Positions 19,610 to 28,104 of a DNA stretch of 28,104 bases are shown here, piece by piece. A program made the translations under genes and the position numbers. The stretch lies in the NCBI GenBank assembly GCA_000827495.1, contig KN817549.1, forward strand, positions 8,818 through 36,921, written 5' to 3'. Each line of letters starts with the position of its first letter. Within the stretch, counting starts at the first letter, position 1. Below the pieces are notes generated by a model. It searched no databases. It was given only the letters and a program-made list of their open reading frames with translations, and had not been told where the DNA came from. The DNA is from Hypholoma sublateritium FD-334 SS-4. Its lineage: Eukaryota > Basidiomycota > Agaricomycetes > Agaricales > Strophariaceae.

Positions 19610-20700
19610 GTCCGCAAACTGCGACTGGGCGCGATGAACGCGCGGCACGGAGACGGCGAGGTCGGGCGTCGGGTACACATCGTGTGCGAGCCCGCGGAGC
19701 ACTCAGGTGAGTCACCCATGTTCTCCAAGTCGCACAGTGTCCAGGCGCTGACGTCGATATCGAGCGAAAGCAGTAGACAGCATAACGCGCTGCGCTTCTC
19801 GACAGGCGCCCGTTGCGGTACGGATGCGGCACTGACGTCGACGATGACAGCGCGCGTCGTTTGTCTTACAGACACTCGCAGAGCGGCTCGTTTTGTCTGT
19901 CTGGCGCGGTGTACATCGACGACGGGCGGGAGCGGCGACGGTGGCGGCGAGGCGGTGAATGCGGGATGGCATACGAGGGGCGCGGACAGGTCCAGGTGAG
20001 TACGCATATCTTCCACGCGTCGCGACGGCTGACTTAGCCCCATCAGCTTCATCCTGAGGGCACGGACGCATGCCGAATTCGACGCCGGCGACGGGCGCCT
20101 CCATGTACGGCGTCCTCGCACTGCGCAGCCGCCGCTCCCAGGACACACATCCCACCCACGCCGTCTGTCATCCGCGCGCACTTCGTACGTCCGCGCCGTC
20201 GTGTACACCGCGCCTCTGCTGACATCGCGCTTGGACGCGACTCCTAGATATCTGCGCGCCGCGGAATCGACTGCGCGTGCATGCAGCAACGCTGAGCCTG
20301 CGAACTGCGACTGGGCGCGCTGGACACGCGAGGTGGATCAATGGAGACATCGACGTCGGAGGCGCGCGTGATTGGGAAAGGCGGAGGTCGTACGCGGGCG
20401 CGAGGAGCTTTCAGGTGAGTCGTCGACGTTCCCCGCGGCGCAGAGCGTCCAGCTGCTGACGTGCATCTTGAGCGACAGGTGCACACAGCGTGCTTCTCGA
20501 CGGGCGCTGTCCAGGGGAGCGCATGCGGCGGGCGGCGGCTGCGGCGTCCCTGCGCGACACGTCGACGGTGGAGGGCGGTGATGAGGAGATGCGAGGGCGG
20601 GGAAGTAGTGGACGCAGGAGGACGGCTGCGAGAGTGAGTCCGCGGTTCTTCCGTGCAGGACGGCTGACACTTTGTGGATGACAGCGCGCGGGCTAAGCGC
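19610..20700 (+). repeat. Diverged duplication with conserved splice-like signals
   Basis: Unit 1 begins GCAAACTGCGACTGGGCGCG (about 19613) and unit 2 GCGAACTGCGACTGGGCGCG (about 20297). In each, about 90-110 bases later comes CAGGTGAGTC, then an A/C-rich stretch ending GTCCAG.CGCTGACGT / GTCCAGCTGCTGACGT and CGAGCGAAAGCAG / TGAGCGACAG. A second donor-like site with branch and acceptor follows in each unit: GTGAGTACG...CGGCTGACTTAGCCCCATCAG near 19996, and GTGAGTCCG...CGGCTGACACTTTGTGGATGACAG near 20634. The retention of donor and branch motifs in both copies suggests that transcribed, spliced sequence was duplicated. No continuous protein was found. Confidence 0.45.
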
Positions 20701-20844
20701 CCGTGAGGTTCGAATAGCCTGTGCGTGCGTGCGTCAGCAGGCGCGGGAGGCGCAAATATTTATCGGACTCACCGAAATCCACAGATCGATACGCAGCGGC
20801 TGCTGGACGACAGAGTCGCGAACAGAAGCAGGCAGGTATTTATG

Positions 20845-20950
20845 ATGCTTAGGCGGGGGCTGCGGCCGCAGTGCCCCTTGCCTTCGTTAAGTCATTTCAA
20901 GCGTTTGAATCCTTCCACGTGCTCCGACACTTGCACAACGCGTCCACGCC
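20845..20950 (+). repeat. Shortened copy of the GC-rich element with boundary motif, copy 3
   Basis: ATGCTTAGGCGGGGGCTGCG at 20845 continues GCCGCAGTG and matches 18230-18258 with two differences in 29 bases. Only about 17 bases later, AGTCATTTCAAGCGTTTGAA (20890) and CACGTG (20916-20921) match the boundary motif at 19436-19472. In the copy at 18230-19472 these two landmarks are nearly 1.2 kb apart, so this copy appears to be an internal-deletion form. Confidence 0.5.
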
Positions 20951-21560
20951 TTCGTTGCGCACAGCCGGCTTGCTCTGCGGATGCGGTGTCACGCTGCCCG
21001 CCCATCCTCGATGTTCTTCAGCCGCCGTCGATGGCATCGACGGGAACGCAACGGGAACGACAACGATCACCGTGGATCCAATAGGTCCGCCTCGCCCTTC
21101 CATCCAGCACATGAGCGTCGCGGTGCCCAGTACACCCCTTGACCCTCTCTCTTCCCACCTGACCGCTGACATACCCCAAGGACATTCAACACCACCCGCC
21201 CACAATTCATCACCCACACCACCCATGCACCCAGGGGCGCTATCCACACCGTCCAGCCCCACCTAAACAACCCAAGACCGCCTCCGTAGCGCCTGTGAAA
21301 GCTCCTTAGCTCCCGCAGGCGCTGCTCTTCGACATCGCGCCGCCGTTTTTGCTGCCTCATTGCCCAAACGCCGCTCCGCGGCTTCAACGCCTGCACGAGA
21401 CACAAGGCTCCCCCGGGCACCGTTCGCGGCAGGATCACACTCTGAACGTGCGGCGCAGATCAGTCAGGGAAGAGGGGAGATGCGCGGAGCCGCAATGGCG
21501 GTGAATGGGGAGGTGCGGGTGTGGACACTGGCACGAATCAGCAGAGTGAATCGGTGAATG
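20951..21560. repeat. C-rich then mixed repeat tail
   Basis: C-rich DNA to about 21290 and then a mixed GC-rich stretch. An 8-base inverted repeat AGCGCCTG/CAGGCGCT lies around 21290-21324. Frames are open on both strands, for example a minus-strand MRQQKRRRDVEEQRLRELRS, but without splice or family support. I see no reliable gene. Confidence 0.35.
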
Positions 21561-21630
21561 TGGAGCAATATTCTGCTAGTATGTACTGACTGCATGTTAT
21601 CTGTTTTCGAACCCTAACCCAATTTATTCA

Positions 21631-21910
21631 ATGGTGGCTGTGTGGCTGAAAGCCAACATGCTGACCAATTATTTCTACGCGCCTTCATACCCGGCTTTTG
21701 TGGCTCAAGCAAGGCTCAAGACAAGTTGCAGGGTCTACCGCGCCACCTATCAACCATGTCTACATGCCCAAGATTCCCCGCGGTACGTGTCCTGCCACCC
21801 ATCCATGCCACTACCTTGTTTGCTTACCAGGATCGTCAATAGTGTCCACACTCCGACAAGGGCTTTTGGGATGCGTACCTAGCAATAGTAATCATATTGT
21901 TGTTATATAA
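21631..21910 (+). pseudogene. Possible coding fragment with an intron
   Basis: From 21698 a frame reads GSRQVAGSTAPPINHVYMPK and then IPRG. A plausible donor GTACGT follows, and an acceptor CTTACCAG|GATCG lies about 50 bases on, after which SSIVSTLRQGLLGCVPSNSN continues to TAA at 21910. Another frame from 21631 is also open. The peptide is not recognised, and neither frame has a clear start in a promoter context. It is listed as a weak coding fragment. Confidence 0.2.
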
Positions 21911-22562
21911 ATTAATGTACCATTTTTGACATCCCTACTGAGATTTTGGATGGGTGAAGGTACATATCTGCCACTTTAAGAGCGACTCAAAGTAAAAGGA
22001 AGGACTCAATCAATTGGGCATGGGCAGAGATGCGGCAAAACAGCGGAAAAGCATCTCGGGTACACCGTACTGTACACACACAAAAGGACCATGCCACGGC
22101 ATCGTTAAGGGCATATGATTCTTGTATTATTGACTTACAGCCAAAAATAGATGGCATCACAAACGACATCTGATGGCATGCCAACATGCTGACCAATTGC
22201 CAAGGCGGGCCAGCNAAGAAATGATGGCATCACAAAGCGCAGCGTGGGCCAAAGGCCNAGACCTGATGCCATCACACATCAATTCCCAGGGGGCATTATT
22301 TCGAACATGAGCATCTCGCGGGCTCCCCGGATTAAAAGAACTCACTTTTTTTTCAAAAAAGACTCGTAATCTATATTTGATCTAACTACACAAGGATTTT
22401 TACTCAACAATCCATGCCGATGACCAATGTGGACAGGTTGGTACTGGCAAATATAGAATTAGTCCTAAATAGAAAGTACTACCCAAGGATCCATAACGCA
22501 AGTCACAGAATGTCACTTATACGAACTCAGTCCGTTACCATCGCCATCGATCCCCATTGTAT
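21911..22562. repeat. Non-coding interval with GATGGCATCACAAA repeats
   Basis: GATGGCATCACAAA occurs at about 22151 and 22223. TGATGGCATCA (22222-22232) and its inverse TGATGCCATCA (22264-22274) form an 11-base inverted repeat. GCCAACATGCTGACCAATT at 22180-22198 is an exact copy of 21652-21670. A CCAAT in GACCAATGT near 22420 could belong to the promoter of the next gene. Confidence 0.5.
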
Positions 22563-24456
22563 ATGCATCCGCTGGAAAAACCTACATCAAGCCCTCCCGT
22601 GGTCCACGTATTTCTCCCCGGATTAGGCATTGAGCCACCTCCGGAGGTCCAGTCCTCGCCACCTTTCAAGGACTTCAAGGGTATATATGAAAGGCCTACC
22701 ACTCCGATATCTGAGTCAGATTGCGACTCAACCCCAGCGTCCATAGGTTTAAGGCGGCTTTCTTCCAATTCCAGTACTACAAATCCAGGAGATTCAGAAG
22801 CCAGTCTTCAAAGCTCCTTATCGGGGCTTGATTCGGCTATAGGATCAGTGCCCACTGCGGGTTCAGGTATATCCGAAGCGGACGCCTCCACAGCTATAAC
22901 ATCCGATTCTTTCTTTGCTTGTGAATCTGCCACCCCCACCGCGACACTCAGTATGACCCCTGATCCATCGAGACCCCCCAGTGTACACCCCACTCCTATA
23001 TCGACTTTGTCAGGGGATGATATCGGTGACCCTATTCTTCCTGACTCCACCATCCCCGAGCCCAATGCGGTCCCCCCGGAAGCGTCTATGGCATCGCACG
23101 CCCGGCAGCAGCGCAGAGAGCAGGAGCTCGACAGACATCAGGCAGAGGACGTTCAACGACAGGCGGCGGACGCCCAGCGACAGGTGGAGGAGGCCCAACG
23201 ACAGGTGGAAAGAGGCGAACATGATGGCCAGCTCGTTCTGATCATTGCTGGCCTAACCAACGAAATCAAAATCCTGAGGCGCGAGCTTTCGACCGTCACA
23301 AACCAATTTCGGATCGAGAGGGAGGAACATATTACCACCACTGCCAAACTCACAGGTACCGCCGATAAACTCGCAGATACCACAGATAAACTCGAAAGGG
23401 AAAGGAAAGAGCGACTCAAGGCCGAATCTAACTTCGCCGAGAAATACGCCAACGATCAAGCTGCCTTTGCCAAGAAATACGCCGAGGATAAACTCGAGGC
23501 GGAACGCTTAGCAAACGAAAGGGCTCAAGCCAACCTCGTCGAGCTCTTCGCCAAGGAGAAAGCTATTTTCGAGGAGCAATATGCAGTGGTGAAAGCTACT
23601 TTTGAGGCCCATTCCGCTAGGGAGAAAGCTGCTGCCGACGAGCGATTCGCGAAGGAGAAAGCCGCTTTCGAGGAGCAATCCGCTAGGGAGAAAGCTGCTG
23701 CCGACGAGCGATTCGCGAAGGAGAAAGCTGCTGCCGACGAGCGATTCGCGAAGGAGAAAGCTGCTGCCGACGAGCGATTTGCGAGGGAGAAGGCCGCTTT
23801 CCAGGAGCAGTACGCGAAGGATAAACTTGCCGCGGAATTATCAGCAAACGAAAAGGCTGAAGCTATCATCGCCGAGAGAAACGCTAAGGATAAAGCTGCC
23901 GCCGCGGAAGTTTCAGAAAGCAGGGCCGTCGCTGAACGAGCACTGGTAGAGACGAGGGAGAACCAGAGGTCCGTTGTTCAGACTCTCAGCGGGCTGGCAG
24001 TGTGGGTCCTCGCTCAGGTAAATCTTTCCGTGTGCTTTCTGGTAGTGCTCGCTGACTAATTGCGTGTTTCTACGTCTACAGGACAAAAATGCTCTTACAG
24101 CGATAAGCGCCCGGACGCTCATCGATGATATCATGAAACTAGTGAGCGCGGCACTCAATCTCCCAGGGCTCACAGCGGACAAGATCAACGGAACTACTGT
24201 CTTTCGATGATGGCTTGATGCCGGCTGTCCGAAAAAAATTCTCAACGGAATTGAAACAAACCCTGTATATCTTAAAGCGGAGGATGACCGTCGCAAGAAT
24301 CTACTTCAAACGGAAATGGAGCGTCTCATCTGCTCAGGCCACGGCAAGATTCTATGGAACCAAAATTCAGGTAGCTATGTCACATCGGGGCATATGATAC
24401 GGACCAGCGAACGGCTACAGTGTAACCGCATGATGTGGGACCAGCGGTCCCGCTGA
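22563..24456 (+). pseudogene. Long coiled-coil protein gene with 11-residue repeats and one in-frame TGA
   Basis: ATG at 22563 starts MHPLEKPTSSPPVV. Exon 1 ends at 24017; the intron is 24018-24081 (GTAAAT...GCTGACTAAT...CTACAG); exon 2 continues in frame (QDKNALTAISARTLIDDIMK) to TGA at 24208-24210. The full-length product to that stop is 527 aa. The same frame then stays open to 24454-24456 and reads WLDAGCPKKILNGIETNPVY and LKAEDDRRKNLLQTEMERLI, which looks like real protein. The TGA after TTTCGA is therefore probably a premature stop (CGA or TGG mutated). Residues 1-175 are Ser/Thr/Pro-rich; about 176-470 is a long Ala/Glu/Lys/Arg coiled coil with tandem EKAAADERFAK units. I recall similar multi-copy coiled-coil proteins in mushrooms, of unknown function. 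Confidence 0.72.
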
Positions 24457-25919
24457 ACCAGCGAATGGCACTTCCCAAAAGAGGTGGCAGTGGTGTAGCC
24501 CTTATGATATGGTCGAGCGAATTCGCTGAATGGTAGAATATAGCAGGCGGCTTGAGTATGCTCCTGGCGGCAACAATCTTGCAGCCGGCTGACAAAATAA
24601 AATGCACCGTATCCATTCCGCCCAGCAGCACAGCCGAAGGACGGATGTCCAATATTTNCGCGTAGGGGCGGAATGGGTCCATGCCGCAACCTAGATCCTG
24701 GATGAGAGCTAGGAACACTCCCTGTACTTCCATACTGTCATGGTATATGTGGGGTATGCAAAATACCGCCGGAAATACATTCGCCGGACAGGGAGTATTG
24801 GCGCAGTTGTCCGGCGGCAAGCATACACGGCAGCGGCATGGGCGTAACAAACATGGATATATCTGCCGGTAACGTTAAATCAGATATGGTTCATTAGCAT
24901 CCTGGATTTCCAGCTTTGAGATTGAGGAAAATCCCTCTGAATGTCCAAAAGAGAGTGAAGTTGGACGTGACAATTGGCATGCGGCAACGAAATGTGTATA
25001 ATCGTTGCCGATGGACAGTGGAATGAGACGCCTTCGCAGGAAAAAATATGGGACAGTGGGTAATGCAGAAACAGTACTGCAGTAGAACCGCGGGACTGAC
25101 AAAACCACCATTCTTCCCGGAGTGGTAACTGCAGGCAGCGAAATGCACGCAAATTCACTCTTTAATGGGTGCANGCATGAATTNGCCTGCCGGCAATGAC
25201 AGAAAATTTGAAGATATCATGCGGCATCTCTATATACGGATTTACCAGAGGGGTTGCTGCCTTGACAGCTCTGAATTACTCCCGCATTGGTGAATAGCCC
25301 ACTTAATTACACTGCAAATAGAAAAGGTTACCGGCCTCCNCAGGCGGCAAGAATACGTGCGGCACGAAAATTGCCGAGGGGTGCTGCGCGGCATGTTCAG
25401 GGAGCGGGTGAATATATCCTAGTACCACTCGTGCGTTAGAGAGTACATTACCTGATTTCCTGTTAGATCATACTTCCGACNCTGCTTGNGTATGCGGCAA
25501 CCCACTATGCGGCAAATGCGGCGTTTCCACATTTCTTGCCGCCATGCGCTTGCGGTAACAGCGGGAGCGGAAAATGGTTTGCAGGGCTTCCCCGTGTCAA
25601 TGCNGGTCCCGGCATGTGCAGGAGACATTGACTGTGGTTCCTTGAAACTCCCAAATATGGGAATACTGGCACGGAATATCCCAGCCAATTCAAAAGTAAA
25701 AATGTAATGCGCATGCGGCAGCATAATTGAATGCCAGTTCACAGCGGCATCATTGCGGATGCTCCACGAGAGTCTGGCGGCTGTAAGCATCACCGCAGCC
25801 GTGCGGCAGTGGNCAAAGAACGAATATGATGCCGCNTATTGCCTTTCAGGAAAGTAGGCAAATATACATTGGGGCCCAGGCCAAACATAAATTCTACGAA
25901 GTTTTTGCAACAAATTGAC
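24457..25919. repeat. Non-coding stretch dense in the hexamer GCGGCA
   Basis: By eye I count about 13 GCGGCA and three TGCCGC in this interval, where under one would be expected by chance in total. Related words (CGGCAA, GCCGGCA, TTGCCG) are also frequent. The motif occurs singly, at irregular spacing of about 15-240 bases, in otherwise moderate-GC DNA. No credible exon is seen; the open frames are short and overlap. Several single N bases occur. Confidence 0.55.
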
Positions 25920-26429
25920 CTAAGGATCCTGCTTCTTATCATCCTCTACCCCAATCAAAGATATCTTGATGCTCCCCAACAAATTATTCCATGCCTTGCT
26001 ATCTTCATCAGCACATTGGAGGCGTTCAAATTGCTCCGCATAAAGCCGCATGCATGCCTGGTCGTAGGAAATGTCGTCCCTCTGTTGAATGGCTTTGATC
26101 CACCTGTGTATTTGCAATAATTCCTCTGAGGTCATTGGCTATCATTGGGATAAGAGGAATGAAAGCGGAAAATGCGGCAAGAGACTCACNGGATCATCCG
26201 GGATGTTCATGAAGATCCCCTCAACTTCGTCGTAGGGAGATTGATCGTCGGCAGTGGCGGCTTGAGCAGAGGCAGGCTCGGTGCTCTCTGCAATAAGTAA
26301 GCTGTGCTCGTAGGCCNGCACCATGAAGTGTGGCATAACATATTTGTCGTGGTTGGCCCCCATCGTTCCTATAGCGAAACCCTTGGGAGCAGAAGNGGTC
26401 TTGCGTGGNGAGGTTTTCTTGGAGGACAT
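25920..26429 (-). CDS. Two-exon small protein (152 aa), unknown
   Basis: On the minus strand ATG lies at 26429-26427. Exon 1 spans 26429-26190 (80 codons), the intron 26189-26139 (GTGAGT...GATAG, 51 bases) is phase 0, and exon 2 spans 26138-25920 ending TAG. The protein begins MSSKKT with a short basic stretch, then GFAIGTMGANHDKYVMPHFM, an Ala/acidic segment (ESTEPASAQAATADDQSPYD) and, in exon 2, a helical stretch (TSEELLQIHRWIKAIQQRDD, MRLYAEQFERLQ). No membrane segment or catalytic motif is visible. It is divergent from the gene at 26615, 185 bases away, so the two may share a promoter. Four N bases fall in exon 1. The family is not recognised. Confidence 0.6.
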
Positions 26430-26614
26430 GGTTGTAGACGATAAGATCAATCAGTGATTCCCATGCCGGGGGCTGATGCGGCCACAGTTCTAAATTTGGC
26501 AACTGTTTACGTGTCACATGACATGGTTGATTGATGATGGATTGCGATTTCCATCAACACATCTCTTCCATCCCTCTACTACTGCCGTTCCGCCACCCGC
26601 TCCGTTCAGCCGAA
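26430..26614. promoter_or_regulatory. Divergent intergenic region, likely shared promoter
   Basis: The interval separates two divergent start codons. It contains ACGTGTCACATGACATGG near 26499-26525, including the dyad TGTCA-CA-TGACA, and a GATTGATGATGGATT run. No clear TATA box is seen. Shared regulation of the two flanking genes is inference from layout alone. Confidence 0.4.
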
Positions 26615-28104
26615 ATGTCTGCCGCTCAACGCAAGATCTCTTCCAACGAAGCTGCCGCGCTCATTCCCGTGGTNGATGGAATGCTACGACGAGCTGTGAG
26701 GGAAGGGAACCTGGAGGAAGTCACGGAGCGGGAGCGCGGAAACCTCGTGNGTATCCATTGTGTGCTCATACAAAAGCAGCACTAACCTTCCTCAGACTGC
26801 AATTCTCGGGCACCCCGATCACAACCTCTTGCGGCAATCGCACCCCGCGTACCTCTGGGGGTATTCCTCCCGCTACAAGGCCGCGCGCAAGGCCAAAACT
26901 CTCACACCCGAGTTCTACGCGTTGGAAAATGCGCGGGTCGATGCTTTTCTGGCGAAGACGGGCCGCAAGGAACGTGCTGGAACTGCCGGTGTGGATGCCC
27001 CTGTACCCAGCCGCACAGACGAGATCAGCGCGGGGCTGGTCCGCATGTCGTTGGACCCGGAAGACCCCCTGCGGGATGCTNGCGGCACGAGGGCCAAAGG
27101 CAGCGGCGTCCGTTTCTCCCCCTTGCCGCCGCCACGAGGGAATGAACAGTCCGGGAGCGGCCGCCGGAATGAACGACCCGTCCCTACGTTCCAGGCAATC
27201 GACGAGGAGTCCGAGGACGTCGACATGGACGACGGTAAAGGCGAAGGCTCCTCGGGAAAGCGCAAGCGCCCGACGGAAGAAGAGTGGGTGTCCCCGGCTG
27301 AGGACGAACCTCCGCAGGCGCCAGCACCGCCGCCAGTCGATAACAAACGCCGCCGAACAGCGGAACCCACCGGCGGCTCCNGACAGCGACNAACGCCGCT
27401 CCCCACCGACATCGCCATCGTCCCACCGTGCGAGCGGTGCGCCAGGTCCTCATTGCACTGCGTGCAGCAGAAGGGTGGCGACGATGACAACGAGGGCACA
27501 TCGTCGAAGAAGAGGCGCGGCGGGTCGACGCTCAAGGCGTGTTACCACTGCGCGACGACCCGCCACCGCTGTGTCCAGGGAGGCAAACCAATCCGTGCGC
27601 GGAAGAAGGGCAAGAGCCGTGCCGATGTCACGGAGATGGAGGAGAACGAAGAGGATGAATTGGCGGAAGGTAAGCGGCATCAAAACGATACCGCCATTGC
27701 CTACTGATTACCGCAGAATCCGCTCCCCCCCGTCCCAAGCCCAGGCCGCGGAAAGCTGTAGCCCCGGCAGCAAAGTCAGGCACTGGTAAGTGTTCCGGCA
27801 CGTAAAGCGGGATGAATATCTGACATGTTTTTTAGTGGACGACGTGGCGGCAAGGGCGAAAGCTGCTGCNGATAAAGCGGCGGCAGAAGTGCTAGCCGAG
27901 CACGCTGAACAGGTGCGGAAAGAGCAAGCGAAGCGCCGCGCGGAGGAAGAGAAGGCAGCAAAAGCTCGCGCGGCAAAAGCGAAGGCGGAAAGGGAACGGG
28001 TCGAGCGGGCGGCAGCGGCTGAGAGAGCAGCGGCACGAGAGAAACAAGCCGCAAAGAAGAAAGCGGCAACAGCTTCCCTGGAAATCCGGCAAGCCGCCGC
28101 ACTC
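26615..28104 (+). CDS. Protein with two CX2CX6C zinc-binding clusters and an Ala/Lys/Glu-rich tail (3' end beyond window)
   Basis: Exons are 26615-26746, 26796-27669, 27717-27785 and 27836 to the window end. Introns are 47-50 bases, with donors GTGNGT, GTAAGC and GTAAGT, and the frame holds throughout. The N-terminal part (MSAAQRKISSNEAAALIPV, ILGHPDHNLLRQSHPAYLWG) is followed by a disordered acidic and proline-rich region with basic patches (GKRKRP, NKRRR). Then come CERCARSSLHC and, 26 residues later, CYHCATTRHRC. Each is CX2CX6C, the half-site pattern of Gal4-type Zn2Cys6 transcription factors, but with an unusually long linker. A basic stretch follows (PIRARKKGKSR). The last exon is a highly charged Ala/Lys/Glu/Arg helix, probably a coiled coil, still open at the edge. 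A nuclear, DNA-binding regulator is plausible but inferred from the Cys pattern. Confidence 0.7.

Noticed and set aside
20700..20725. tRNA B-box-like GGTTCGAATAGCC
   Set aside because: No A-box or acceptor stem can be built around it.
21605..21620. CGAACCCTAACCC as telomere repeat or tRNA piece
   Set aside because: There is only one CCCTAA unit and no array; the minus-strand GGTTCGAAAAC lacks the rest of a tRNA.
24215..24850. Short frames after the coiled-coil gene as separate genes
   Set aside because: The plus-strand continuation to 24456 fits the coiled-coil gene beyond its TGA; the others overlap without splice or family support.
1..28104. CRISPR array, rRNA genes, or bacterial-type operon
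   Set aside because: No regularly spaced identical repeats, no rRNA-like sequence, and gene structure with spliceosomal introns throughout.

Overview
The window looks like a piece of a mushroom-forming basidiomycete (Agaricomycetes) genome. It has short GT-AG introns of 47-67 bases with CTNAY-type branch points, and three large genes of types I associate only with mushroom genomes. There are no rRNA or tRNA genes and no bacterial operon layout. A mycenoid species is possible but I cannot establish that from sequence alone. Family statements come from memory and are not database results.

Layout: 1-900 holds dispersed and tandem repeats. 903-3446 is a five-exon gene (HMG-box-like N-terminal half, tryptophan-rich C-terminal domain) with one in-frame TGA. 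3447-5524 is mostly non-coding, with a MITE-like repeat and one exon-like fragment. 5525-8426 is a two-exon gene for a large (about 950 aa) unknown protein with one TAG near its start. 8690-12400 is a GC-rich repeat block: a G-rich part, a perfect hairpin and a C-rich roughly 310-base tandem array. It ends in a decayed stretch resembling the histone acetyltransferase Rtt109. 12517-12759 is a tiny two-exon gene with a possible C3H zinc site. 12760-16460 is AT-richer, with repeats and coding relics.

16462-17908 has a TATA box followed by a dense series of very short introns in very GC-rich DNA. Removing the introns leaves one open frame. 18180-21560 is a second GC-rich repeat region made of blocks with opposite strand skew. 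Its blocks are joined by a boundary motif that also occurs, inverted, in the first block. 22563-24456 is a coiled-coil gene with 11-residue repeats and one internal TGA. 24457-25919 is non-coding but dense in the oriented hexamer GCGGCA. The right end has two divergent genes: a small two-exon gene on the minus strand (25920-26429), and on the plus strand a gene with two CX2CX6C zinc-binding clusters and an Ala/Lys/Glu-rich tail that runs off the window (26615-28104).

The main themes are as follows. Each of the three large mushroom-family genes is open except for one nonsense codon, each explicable by a C-to-T change. The GC-rich blocks look like a modular repeat family with its own boundary motif, palindromes and splice-like signals. 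Nothing here forms a recognisable metabolic pathway; the genes are probably lineage-specific and part of an accessory, repeat-rich region.
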